The translations under genes and the position numbers were made by a program. Of a DNA stretch of 15,607 nucleotides, positions 1-7,174 are shown piece after piece. The notes under the pieces are model-generated. The model searched no databases. It saw only the letters and a list, made by a program, of their open reading frames with translations, and was not told the DNA's origin. The stretch is from the NCBI GenBank assembly GCA_910586845.1, contig CAJUJV010000019.1:19748-35354 (forward strand), in the 5' to 3' direction. Each line of letters opens with the position of its first letter. Position 1 is the first letter of the stretch. This DNA is from an uncultured Hungatella sp. (GTDB taxonomy: Bacteria > Bacillota > Clostridia > Lachnospirales > Lachnospiraceae).

Positions 1-622
1 CGAACAGACCAGAGAGATCGTCAGAAGCTTTAATCATATCTACGGGGAGGTTCTGACAGAGCCTGACGTGCTCCTTCCGGACAACAAGGCGTGTCTGCGC
101 CTTCCGGGGATCGACGGCAAGGCCAAGATGAGCAAATCTTTAAATAACTGCATCTATCTGTCCGACACGGAGGAGGATGTGAGGAAAAAAGTCATGAGCA
201 TGTTTACGGATCCCAATCACCTGAAGGTGGACGACCCGGGACAGGTGGAGGGCAATCCTGTATTCATCTATCTGGACGCTTTCTGCAAAGACGAACATTT
301 CCGGAAATTCTGGCCCGAGTATGAGGATCTGGAAGCCCTGAAAGCTCACTACACCAGAGGGGGCCTGGGAGATGTGAAGGTAAAACGGTTCCTCAACGCC
401 GTGCTCCAGGACGAACTGGCTCCCATCCGCGCCCGCCGCAAAGAATATGAGAAAAATATTCCCGAGGTTTACCGCATCCTCAGGGAGGGCAGTATGCGGG
501 CTCAGAAGGTGGCGGCCCGGACTCTGGCAGACGTAAAGGCTGCCATGAAGATCAACTATTTTGACGATGAAGAACTGATCAGAAGCCAGGCGGAGCGCTT
601 CCGGGACAACGCCGGGGCGTGA
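1..622 (+). CDS. trpS: Tryptophan--tRNA ligase, 3' part (5' end outside window)
   Basis: Class I aminoacyl-tRNA synthetase that charges tRNA-Trp in the cytoplasm. The reading frame is open from base 2, so the gene begins before the window; about 206 C-terminal residues are present. The class I signature KMSKS is at 125-139 in the context GIDGKAKMSKSLNN, as in TrpS, followed by the usual segment on conditional pieces of the family (SMFTDPNHLKVDDPG, then NPVFIYLDAF) and the C-terminal helical region that recognises the anticodon. The GTG at 68 is internal and is not a start. The HIGH-like motif and Rossmann fold lie outside the window. The next gene starts 24 nt downstream in the same direction. 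TrpS and TyrS share this fold, but the residues around KMSKS fit TrpS. Confidence 0.93.
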   Translation, partial: EQTREIVRSFNHIYGEVLTEPDVLLPDNKACLRLPGIDGKAKMSKSLNNCIYLSDTEEDVRKKVMSMFTDPNHLKVDDPGQVEGNPVFIYLDAFCKDEHFRKFWPEYEDLEALKAHYTRGGLGDVKVKRFLNAVLQDELAPIRARRKEYEKNIPEVYRILREGSMRAQKVAARTLADVKAAMKINYFDDEELIRSQAERFRDNAGA

Positions 623-646
623 CAGATAAGAGATAAGGGAAAAGAC

Positions 647-2053
647 ATGAGACAACGAAAAAGATTGACGGCTCTGTGCCTTGCCTTCTGCCTTGTGCCC
701 TGGTTTCCGGCCGGGGCACAGGCGGCAGGTCTGACGGAGGCGGGAAGGAACATGGCGGAGGCTGCAGTGGCAGGTCCGACGGCAGGGGGAGGACGGATCC
801 TGGCCGCAATTACAGGTCCGTCTGCGGAAAGCCCCGGTTTATCCGGTCCCCAGGGACCGGGAGTTTCGGAGAATACAGCCCTGGTGATCCCCGAGGACGT
901 GCCCCGGCCCCAGATCCAGTCGGAGGGAGCCGTAGTCATAGACGGGGCCACGGGAGCGGTTATTTATGGAAAGAACGAGAACAGCCGGTTTTACCCTGCC
1001 AGCACCACCAAGCTTATGACGGCTCTTCTGGTGCTGGAGCGGACCGATCTGAAGGATATGGTAACATTTTCCAAAGGAGCCACCACCAACCTGGAGGCAG
1101 GGGCTTCCACCCTGAACCTGACCGAGGGGGACCGTCTGACGGTGGAACAGTGCCTTTACGGACTGCTGTTAAAGTCTGCCAACGAGATCGGCAACGCTCT
1201 TGCAGAACATGTGTCGGGAAGCGTCAGCGGGTTCGCTGCGTTGATGAACGAGAAGGCGGTCCAACTTGGCTGTAAGGGGACTCATTTTACCAACCCCCAT
1301 GGCCTCAACGACAGCGAACACTATACCACCCCCTATGATATGGCCCTCATCGGGAGAGCGGCCTTTCAGAACGAGACTCTGTGCAAAATCGATACGACTA
1401 CCAGCTACCGGTTTCCCGCCACGAAGAACGCAGAATCAAAAACCATCTCCATGGGCCACAAGATGCTCTATTCCACGGATTCCAGATACTATGAGGGAAT
1501 CATCGGAGGAAAGACAGGGTACACCTCCCTGGCAGGCAACACTCTGGTCACAGGAGCGGAGAGAAACGGCGTGCGCCTGGTGGCAGTGGTGATGAAAAGC
1601 AGATCCACCCACTATGAAGATACCAAAGCCCTGCTGGATTACGGATTTGCGGTGATGGAGAAGGCCGGCGCACAGCAGACTGGTTCCGTCCGGAATCCGT
1701 CTGAGGGACAGCAGGCCGGGCCGGGCGGGGTACCGGAACACAAGACTGGCTGGGAGAGAGACGGCGGGGGCTGGTATTATATTAAGGACAAAGGAGTCCG
1801 GGCAGCCGGAGAGTGGCTGAAGGTGGACGGAGTGGACTACTGGATCGATCCTGACGGGTATATGGCCACAGGCTGGAGAGAGTTTACCAACGGAAGCTGG
1901 TACTATTTTAAAGACAGCGGGGCCATGGCAGCAGATGAGTGGGCGGCGGACAACGGCAAATGGTTCTATCTGGGCAGCCAGGGAGCCATGCTCACGGGCG
2001 TAAGGACCCCGGACGGATATGAGCTGGGAGCAGACGGGGCCTGGATCCCGTAA
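647..2053 (+). CDS. Secreted D-alanyl-D-alanine carboxypeptidase (peptidase S11) with C-terminal wall-binding repeats
   Basis: Penicillin-binding protein that trims the terminal D-Ala from peptidoglycan pentapeptides outside the membrane. The 468-residue product starts with a signal peptide (MRQRKR, then a hydrophobic stretch, likely cut after AQA at about residue 26). A low-complexity Gly/Pro/Ala linker follows to about residue 90. The S11 catalytic motifs are all present: SxxK (STTK, 119-122, nucleophile Ser119), SxN (SAN, 177-179) and KTG (289-291). After the catalytic domain a linker (340-365) leads to about four short aromatic repeats of choline-binding type, marked by GW/EW at 369, 390, 410 and 432, each followed by an aromatic cluster such as WYY. 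I see no room for a typical PBP5 C-terminal domain or membrane anchor, so the repeats probably tether it to the wall. It resembles DacF-type enzymes. The start has a purine-rich AAGGGA site upstream. Confidence 0.92.
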   Translation: MRQRKRLTALCLAFCLVPWFPAGAQAAGLTEAGRNMAEAAVAGPTAGGGRILAAITGPSAESPGLSGPQGPGVSENTALVIPEDVPRPQIQSEGAVVIDGATGAVIYGKNENSRFYPASTTKLMTALLVLERTDLKDMVTFSKGATTNLEAGASTLNLTEGDRLTVEQCLYGLLLKSANEIGNALAEHVSGSVSGFAALMNEKAVQLGCKGTHFTNPHGLNDSEHYTTPYDMALIGRAAFQNETLCKIDTTTSYRFPATKNAESKTISMGHKMLYSTDSRYYEGIIGGKTGYTSLAGNTLVTGAERNGVRLVAVVMKSRSTHYEDTKALLDYGFAVMEKAGAQQTGSVRNPSEGQQAGPGGVPEHKTGWERDGGGWYYIKDKGVRAAGEWLKVDGVDYWIDPDGYMATGWREFTNGSWYYFKDSGAMAADEWAADNGKWFYLGSQGAMLTGVRTPDGYELGADGAWIP

Positions 2054-2082
2054 CAGGCAGATGATCATCAGGAGAGAAACAG

Positions 2083-2838
2083 ATGAAAGAAAAATTATAT
2101 ACCATTGAGCTGCACGATGCCCTGACCTCCGGAGACGAGTGTCCCTTCTGCTGGCTTGAGAGGAAGCTGGAACAGGCGGCTATTGAGTTTGTCCTGGGTT
2201 CCTCCTATATGGAAAGCGATATCCGGGACATGACGGACAGGAGGGGATTCTGCCGCAGACATACCAAGGCCATGTATGATTACGGCAATACTCTGGGTAA
2301 CGCCTGGATCTTAAAGACCAGGATGATCTATCTGAGAGAAGAGCTGAAAAAACAGACGGACCATTTTACCCCTGAACCGGCCGGGATGTTCGGACGGCTG
2401 AAGAAGAAAGAGTCCGGAGGGAATCCGGTCAGCGCCTGGGTCCAAAAAGAGGAGAGCCACTGCTATGTCTGCGACCGGATGGACGAGACTTACCGGCGGG
2501 TTCTGGATACCTTTGTCCATCAGGTAAAGCACGAGAAAGAGTTTCTGGAGCTGGTCAGATCCTCCAAAGGATTCTGTATCCATCATTTCGGGGATCTTGT
2601 GGATGTCTGTGAACAGCAGCTGGGAAAGAAGGAGCAGGATCAGATATTCCCCCTGCTGTCTGACCAGATGAACCGGGAACTGGAGCGGATCCAGGGGGAT
2701 ATCGACTGGCTGATCGAGAAATACGATTACAGAAACGCGGATAAGGACTGGAAAAATTCTCAGGATGCCGTACAGAGGACCATGCAGAAGATCACTGGCG
2801 GTCATCCGGCGGACCCGGTATTCAGGAGTCAAAAGTAA
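2083..2838 (+). CDS. DUF6062-type protein with twin Cx2C...Cx2H modules
   Basis: The 251-residue product matches what I recall of the DUF6062 family in Lachnospiraceae; its function is unknown. It has no signal peptide or membrane segment and looks cytoplasmic. Two similar modules are visible. In the first, Cys20 and Cys23 (ECPFC) are followed 33 residues later by Cys57-x2-His60 (GFCRRH). In the second, Cys127 and Cys130 (CYVC) are followed 34 residues later by Cys165-x2-His168 (GFCIHH). Near-equal spacing and the repeated GFC suggest an internal duplication of a metal-binding or thiol unit; metal binding is an inference. The C-terminal third is charged and helical. An AGGAGAG site lies upstream of ATG 2083, 29 nt after the carboxypeptidase gene, so co-transcription is likely. 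The last residues (FRSQK) lie in a 21-bp repeat that recurs just downstream. Confidence 0.75.
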   Translation: MKEKLYTIELHDALTSGDECPFCWLERKLEQAAIEFVLGSSYMESDIRDMTDRRGFCRRHTKAMYDYGNTLGNAWILKTRMIYLREELKKQTDHFTPEPAGMFGRLKKKESGGNPVSAWVQKEESHCYVCDRMDETYRRVLDTFVHQVKHEKEFLELVRSSKGFCIHHFGDLVDVCEQQLGKKEQDQIFPLLSDQMNRELERIQGDIDWLIEKYDYRNADKDWKNSQDAVQRTMQKITGGHPADPVFRSQK

Positions 2839-2912
2839 ACCTTCATACCGCCATTTGGCGGCGGACTTTTAAAGTAAACTTCCATGCGACCTTTGACATT
2901 GCACCAGCCACC

Positions 2913-3076
2913 CTATGAAAGTCGATTGCTCCGGGCTTTGCCCTCACGCAATCGCCGCCAGTATTCGTAATCCGGCCTGTCGGCCTACTTACTCATACCG
3001 GCTTGCCCATCCGATATCCATGTGCCGGTTCATGCAAGCATGACTGTCCCATGGCTGCCGTCTGGGACTTTCATAG
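2913..3076. repeat. Multi-hairpin element closed by an 11-bp perfect inverted repeat
   Basis: CTATGAAAGTC (2913-2923) and GACTTTCATAG (3066-3076) are perfect reverse complements closing a 164-bp unit. Inside are further perfect stems in order: CGATTGC/GCAATCG (2923-2929 with 2948-2954) containing GGGC/GCCC; GGCC/GGCC (2974-2977 with 2982-2985); ACCGGC/GCCGGT (2997-3002 with 3024-3029); TCATG/CATGA (3030-3034 with 3039-3043); and GTCCCA/TGGGAC (3046-3051 with 3063-3068). The last stem shares three bases with the closing helix, so one of them gives way. This is a junction with about five arms. It could be a structured RNA on either strand or a dispersed non-coding repeat; the sequence alone does not decide. 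No T-run follows, so it is not a simple terminator. Confidence 0.6.
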
Positions 3077-3085
3077 TAAAAAATA

Positions 3086-3106
3086 AGGTATAACATCAGG
3101 TATACT
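3086..3106 (+). promoter_or_regulatory. Possible promoter region of rubrerythrin gene
   Basis: Two -10-like hexamers are seen, TATAAC (3089-3094) and TATACT (3101-3106), within two direct copies of AGGTATA (3086-3092 and 3098-3104) that also form a small inverted repeat GTATA/TATAC. No convincing -35 box lies at the right distance from either. A promoter is expected here because the preceding gene ends 312 nt before the rubrerythrin start. I see no clear PerR box. Confidence 0.35.
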
Positions 3107-3150
3107 GGCAGATACTACTTCTATCAATCTATTATCAGGAGGTAGTTGTG

Positions 3151-3747
3151 ATGCAGGATCTGAAAAACAGTGAGACTCTGAAGAATCTCATGAGGGCTTT
3201 TGCCGGAGAAAGCCAGGCCCGGAACCGTTATACCTTTGCTGCGGGGGTTGCCAGAAAGGAGAATCTTCCGGTGATCGAGGCCCTGTTCCAGTTTACGGCG
3301 GATCAGGAGAAAGCCCACGCAGAGCTTTTCTATGACTATATGAAGGAGCTGTCCGGCGATAATATCCATATCGACGGGGGGTATCCCATAAACATTTCCC
3401 AGAAGACTCTGGATCTTCTGAAAGCAGCCAGACATAATGAATATGAGGAACACGATATCGTGTACAAGGATTTCGGAGATAAGGCCCTGGCAGAAGGCTT
3501 CGATGAGATCGGGAGAGTGTTCCATCAGGTTGCGGCCATCGAGAAAAATCACGGAGACAGATTCGGACTGTTCGCCGATCTCATGGAGCAGAACAAGCTG
3601 TTTCTGTCGGATGTGGCTACAGGGTGGATGTGCCTGAACTGCGGACACGTGCTCACCGCGGCCCAGGCTCCGGGCAGGTGTCCGGTGTGCAGGCATGAAC
3701 AGGGGTATTTTGTGCGCCTGGAACTGGCGCCTTTTACGGGGCAGTGA
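3151..3747 (+). CDS. rbr: Rubrerythrin
   Basis: Non-haem diiron peroxidase that reduces hydrogen peroxide in the anaerobe cytoplasm. I choose ATG 3151 (198 residues) over the GTG at 3148 because AGGAGG at 3137-3142 is 8 nt from the ATG and only 5 nt from the GTG. The ferritin-like domain spans about residues 1-150 with the expected diiron ligands: Glu20, Glu53-x2-His56, Glu97-x2-Glu100 and Glu131-x2-His134. The C-terminal rubredoxin-like domain has Cys161-x2-Cys164 and Cys177-x2-Cys180 for one iron. Length, domain order and ligand spacing match classic rubrerythrin. The gene stands alone between the structured element and a strong terminator, so it is probably monocistronic and induced by oxidative stress (family knowledge, not visible here). 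Confidence 0.96.
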   Translation: MQDLKNSETLKNLMRAFAGESQARNRYTFAAGVARKENLPVIEALFQFTADQEKAHAELFYDYMKELSGDNIHIDGGYPINISQKTLDLLKAARHNEYEEHDIVYKDFGDKALAEGFDEIGRVFHQVAAIEKNHGDRFGLFADLMEQNKLFLSDVATGWMCLNCGHVLTAAQAPGRCPVCRHEQGYFVRLELAPFTGQ

Positions 3748-3767
3748 TGAATACGGTTCCCGCAATG

Positions 3768-3798
3768 AAAAAGAATCCTGCAGAGCAGGATTCTTTTT
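3768..3798 (+). terminator. Rho-independent terminator after rubrerythrin
   Basis: A 14-bp perfect stem, AAAAAGAATCCTGC paired with GCAGGATTCTTTTT around an AGA loop, begins 21 nt after the rubrerythrin stop. The A-run on the left and T-run on the right make it potentially active in both directions, although no opposing gene is present. It ends only 22 nt before the next start codon. Confidence 0.93.
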
Positions 3799-3820
3799 GC
3801 GGTACAGGGAGGAAGAAGAC

Positions 3821-4771
3821 ATGAAGAAACCGGTTGCAGGCATCAGGCCGGGGATCGCGGCAGGCGTCACGGCGGTGACGGCTGTCTGCTGTCTCAGATC
3901 AGACTGGGAGAGAAAGCATTTTGTTACCACAGAGTATACCCTGAGAACGAAAAAGACAGAGAAGGAAAAGACCTTTGTATTCCTCTCCGATCTTCACGAC
4001 AACTGTTTCGGACAGGGACAAGAAGAGCTTCTGGCGGCCATCCATAAGGCAGAGCCTGACGGAGTACTCATAGGCGGAGATATGATGGTGGTGAAAAAAA
4101 AGGCGGATCTTCGGAGGACCCTGGCCCTGGTGAGGGAGCTGGCCCGGCGGTATCCGGTCTATTACGGAAACGGCAACCATGAGAACCGTATGGACAGAAA
4201 ACGGAAAGAATACGGGGACCAGTATGATGTTCTGGTGAGAGAGCTTGGCAGGGCAGGGGTGTGCCATTTGTCCGACAGGGGGATCCGTCTGGAGGGAGGG
4301 ATCACCTTAAGCGGGCTGAATCTGCAGCGGAGGCATTACAGGAAGATGGCCGACGACAGCCTGGAGGTTTCCTACATAGAGAAACGTCTGGGAAAGGCGG
4401 ACAGGGGAAGGTATCAGATCCTTCTTGCTCATTCTCCCCTTTATCAGAAGGCTTATGCCGGATGGGGGGCGGATCTGACTCTGGCCGGCCATTTTCACGG
4501 GGGAACCATAAGGATCCCCGGACTGGGAGGCCTTATGACTCCTCAGTTCCATTTTTTCCGGAAATGCTGCGGAGGACTTTTGTGGACGGACCGGAAAGCC
4601 ATGATCGTCAGCAGAGGCCTGGGCACTCATTCGGTCAACATCAGGCTGAACAACCGGCCGGAACTGGTGGTTGTGCATATCATGCCGGCATTTACAGAAA
4701 CAGGAATGTCTGCTACAATAGAAGGACCGACGAATACACAGGAGAAAAGAAATGGCAGGGATTTCCTATAA
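3821..4771 (+). CDS. Membrane-anchored metallophosphoesterase
   Basis: Calcineurin-like phosphoesterase with a two-metal active site; the physiological substrate is unknown. The frame is open further upstream, but that part overlaps the rubrerythrin gene and the terminator, so I choose ATG 3821 (316 residues), preceded by GGGAGGAAG. A short hydrophobic segment (about residues 10-24) suggests an N-terminal anchor with the catalytic domain outside. The family motifs occur in order: Asp57-x-His59 (SDLHDN), Gly86-Asp87 (GGDMM), Gly118-Asn119-His120 (GNHE), His204 (LAHSP) and Gly223-His224-x-His226 (GHFHGG). This pattern resembles the YkuE-like group. The last 20 nt overlap the start of scpA, implying translational coupling. 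I see no promoter in the short gap after the terminator, so transcription may come from read-through or from within rubrerythrin. Confidence 0.9.
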   Translation: MKKPVAGIRPGIAAGVTAVTAVCCLRSDWERKHFVTTEYTLRTKKTEKEKTFVFLSDLHDNCFGQGQEELLAAIHKAEPDGVLIGGDMMVVKKKADLRRTLALVRELARRYPVYYGNGNHENRMDRKRKEYGDQYDVLVRELGRAGVCHLSDRGIRLEGGITLSGLNLQRRHYRKMADDSLEVSYIEKRLGKADRGRYQILLAHSPLYQKAYAGWGADLTLAGHFHGGTIRIPGLGGLMTPQFHFFRKCCGGLLWTDRKAMIVSRGLGTHSVNIRLNNRPELVVVHIMPAFTETGMSATIEGPTNTQEKRNGRDFL

Positions 4772-5552
4772 ACTGGAGAATTTTGAGGGACCTCTGGACC
4801 TTCTGCTGCACCTCATAGAGAAGAATAAGGTCAGCATCTACGATATCCCTATTGTCCTGATCACGGAACAGTATCTGGATTATGTGAGCCACATGGAGAC
4901 CGAGGACCTGAATGTGGTCAGCGAGTTCCTGGTCATGGCCGCCACCCTGATCGACATCAAATCCCGGATGCTTCTGCCGGCAGAGACGAACGAGGAGGGG
5001 GAGGAAGAGGATCCCAGAGCGGAGCTGGTGGCCCGTCTTCTGGAATACAGGATGTACAAATACATGGCCCAGGAGCTTTCGGAGCTGGAGGAGGGGGCCG
5101 GCCGCCATCTCTACAAGGTTCCCACCGTGCCCGAAGAGGTAGCCAGATATGAACCGCCCGTGGACCTGGACCGGCTGCTGGACGGCCTGACCCTGGCCAG
5201 GCTTCAGGCGGTCTTTGAGTCGGTGGTAAAGCGCCGGGCCGACAAGATCGACCCGATCAGGAGCCGATTCGGCACCATCCGCAAGGAGCCTGTAAGTCTG
5301 GAGACCAGGATCGGCACGGTCATGGAGTATGCCAGAAGCCACAGGACTTTCAGCTTCCGTCAGCTGCTGGAGAGGCAGGCAGACAGGCTGGAGATCGTGG
5401 TGACGTTTCTGGCAGTGCTGGAGCTGATGAAGATGGGAAAGATCCATCTGACTCAGGAGGTGCTGTTTGACGATATGAACATAGAGACTCTGGAGCCGGA
5501 GGGAGAAGAGGAAGAGCTGAACCTGGACGGCCTGGAGGATTTTGAAGGGTAG
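4752..5552 (+). CDS. scpA: Segregation and condensation protein A
   Basis: Kleisin subunit of the bacterial SMC-ScpAB condensin, bridging the SMC heads and binding ScpB. The 266-residue product begins with the highly typical N-terminal segment (YKLENFEGPLDLLLHLI, then KNKVSIYDIPI), which forms the helical domain that contacts the SMC neck. A charged linker (about 78-90) and a central region follow, and the C-terminal winged-helix that contacts the SMC cap lies at about 185-245 (FSFRQLL, then VTFLAVLELMKMGKI). The protein ends in an acidic tail. The start ATG overlaps the metallophosphoesterase by 20 nt with GGAGAAAAG upstream. scpB follows after 8 nt, the usual arrangement in Firmicutes. Confidence 0.97.
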   Translation: MAGISYKLENFEGPLDLLLHLIEKNKVSIYDIPIVLITEQYLDYVSHMETEDLNVVSEFLVMAATLIDIKSRMLLPAETNEEGEEEDPRAELVARLLEYRMYKYMAQELSELEEGAGRHLYKVPTVPEEVARYEPPVDLDRLLDGLTLARLQAVFESVVKRRADKIDPIRSRFGTIRKEPVSLETRIGTVMEYARSHRTFSFRQLLERQADRLEIVVTFLAVLELMKMGKIHLTQEVLFDDMNIETLEPEGEEEELNLDGLEDFEG

Positions 5553-5560
5553 ACCGTAAG

Positions 5561-6280
5561 ATGGATAAGAAAAAGAGAGAGAAGACCATGGAGGAAGGCG
5601 GCATTGACGTCAGAGAAGTCATGGTGATGGAGGATTACAGGGAACCGGACTCTCCCGACGGCGGCTCCGGGGAAGAGGGCCCCTATCCCAGGGAGCAGTG
5701 GGAAGCGATCGTGGAGGCAGTCCTGTTTACCATGGGACAGTCTGTGGAGCTGCGCCAGCTGGCTGCCGCCCTGGGCCAGAGCGAGAAGACTGCTGCCGAC
5801 GTGGCCCGGCAGCTGAAGGAGAGGTATGACAGGGAGAAGCGGGGACTGCAGATCATTGCCCTGGATGACAGCTATCAGATGTGCACGAGAGTGGAGTACT
5901 ATGAGAATCTCATCCGGGTGGCGTCGGCTCCGAAAAAGCACGCGCTCACTGACGTGGTGCTGGAGACCCTTTCTATCATCGCATACAAGCAGCCGGTGAC
6001 CAAGCTGGAGATCGAGAAGATCAGGGGAGTGAAATCGGATCATGCAGTCAACCGACTGGTGGAATATAATCTGGTCCAGGAAGTGGGCCGTCTGGATGCC
6101 CCCGGCCGGCCGGCCCTGTTTGCCACCACAGAAGAGTTTTTAAGGCGGTTCGGAATCGGGTCCACGGATCATCTTCCCGCCATGGATCCGGTCAGGGCGG
6201 AGGAGCTGAGAAGCCAGGTGGAGGAGGAGCTGAAAGTAACCATGGAAGAGACAGAACAGGAAACAGGAGGAGAATCATGA
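5561..6280 (+). CDS. scpB: Segregation and condensation protein B
   Basis: Dimeric winged-helix partner of ScpA in the SMC condensin complex. The 239-residue product has two winged-helix domains: the first at about residues 45-120 (WEAIVEAVLFTMGQSVELRQLA) and the second at about 125-200, containing the family hallmark LSIIAYKQPVTKLEIEKIRG and the following GRPALFATTEEFLRRFG. The first 44 residues are a charged extension not needed for the fold. A second in-frame ATG at 5588 (MEEGGID) has a purine-rich GAGAGAAG upstream and could be the true start; the ATG at 5561 has only a weak AAGGG site. The acidic C-terminus overlaps the next gene by 4 nt (ATGA). Confidence 0.95.
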   Translation: MDKKKREKTMEEGGIDVREVMVMEDYREPDSPDGGSGEEGPYPREQWEAIVEAVLFTMGQSVELRQLAAALGQSEKTAADVARQLKERYDREKRGLQIIALDDSYQMCTRVEYYENLIRVASAPKKHALTDVVLETLSIIAYKQPVTKLEIEKIRGVKSDHAVNRLVEYNLVQEVGRLDAPGRPALFATTEEFLRRFGIGSTDHLPAMDPVRAEELRSQVEEELKVTMEETEQETGGES

Positions 6281-7155
6281 GAGCCATCGGAGTTGTTACG
6301 GACAGCCACAGCGGGATCGGCCGGAAGGAAGCCGAAGAGCTGGGCATCTATGTGCTGCCCATGCCGTTTTACATAGACGGACAGTGCTATTATGAAAACA
6401 TTACATTATCCAGAGAAGAATTTTTTGAGAAGCTGGATTCAGGAGCCGATATCTCCACATCCCAGCCGTCTCCGGCAGACGTCATGGGACTGTGGGACAG
6501 GGCCCTGAAAGAGTATGAGAAGATCCTTTATATTCCTATCAGCAGCGGTCTCAGCGGTTCCTGTGCCACGGCCGCGGCTCTGGCCCGGGAGGAGCCTTAT
6601 GAGGGGCGGGTGCTGGTGGTGGACAACGGACGGGTCTCCACGCCTCTGCACCGTTCCGTTCTGGACTGCCTGGAGCTGATCGGGGAAGGATATCCGGCAG
6701 AAACAATCCGGGAGATCCTGGAAGAGGCCAGGGACAAGATGGTGATCTATGTGGGAGTGGATACTCTGGAGCATCTGAAAAAGGGGGGAAGGATCACGCC
6801 TGCCGCCGCTCTCCTGGGAAGCGTGCTGAATATTAAGCCGGTCCTGAAGTTTGATGTGGGGATTCTGGACTCCTTTAAAAAGTGCCGGGGCCTGGTGAAG
6901 GCGAAGAAGGTTATGATCGAGGCCATGAAGCAGGATCTGGCTACCAGATTTAAGGAGTGGAGAGACAGGGGAGAAGTCTATCTTCTGGCAGCCACCAGTT
7001 CCTCCGATGAAGAGACCGGCCAGTGGGTCCGGGAGATCAGGGAGGCGTTTCCCGGGCTGACTGTGATGTGCGACGATCTTTCCCTGGGTGTATCCTGCCA
7101 TATCGGCCACGGAGGTCTGGGGATCGGCTGTTCCTGCAGACCACGGCGGGTATGA
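6277..7155 (+). CDS. DegV family (fatty-acid-binding, FakB-like) protein
   Basis: DegV proteins bind a single fatty acid, and FakB members present it to the kinase FakA for incorporation into phospholipid. The 292-residue product shows the N-terminal signature VVTDSHSGI (7-15), the conserved TSQPSP loop (61-66) and ISSGLSGS (88-95). Thr61 and Ser93 match positions I recall as holding the fatty-acid carboxylate in characterised FakB proteins. The C-terminal conserved His is likely His275 in SCHIGHGG. The end (GCSCRPRRV) is cysteine- and arginine-rich and a little unusual. ATG 6277 overlaps the scpB stop by 4 nt and AGGAGG at 6265-6270 is ideally placed. No FakA gene is in the window, so a role in lipid uptake is inferred from the family only. 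Confidence 0.92.
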   Translation: MRAIGVVTDSHSGIGRKEAEELGIYVLPMPFYIDGQCYYENITLSREEFFEKLDSGADISTSQPSPADVMGLWDRALKEYEKILYIPISSGLSGSCATAAALAREEPYEGRVLVVDNGRVSTPLHRSVLDCLELIGEGYPAETIREILEEARDKMVIYVGVDTLEHLKKGGRITPAAALLGSVLNIKPVLKFDVGILDSFKKCRGLVKAKKVMIEAMKQDLATRFKEWRDRGEVYLLAATSSSDEETGQWVREIREAFPGLTVMCDDLSLGVSCHIGHGGLGIGCSCRPRRV

Positions 7156-7174
7156 GATACAGGGAGGTGAACCT

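Larger units (their letters stand above)
2839..3150. other. Gene-free intergenic stretch
   Basis: No plausible gene is present on either strand. It holds a short hairpin just after the DUF6062 stop (CCGCCA 2848-2853 with TGGCGG 2856-2861), a partial direct repeat of the gene end, a dense multi-hairpin element at 2913-3076, and an AT-rich stretch (3077-3135) that probably contains the rubrerythrin promoter. The first hairpin is followed by CGGACTTTT rather than a clean T-run, so it is at best a weak terminator. Confidence 0.8.

Noticed and set aside
140..655. Minus-strand open frame of 171 codons opposite trpS
   Set aside because: It lies wholly across clear trpS coding sequence and has no family-like motif; GC-rich codon use produces such shadows. 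The same applies to long minus-strand frames at 1436-2068, 3124-3930, 4713-5447, 5453-6043, 9201-9941 and 14779-15495.
2848..2870. Hairpin just after the DUF6062 gene as a terminator
   Set aside because: The stem is good but is followed by CGGACTTTT, not a T-run directly at the stem base, so it is at best weak.
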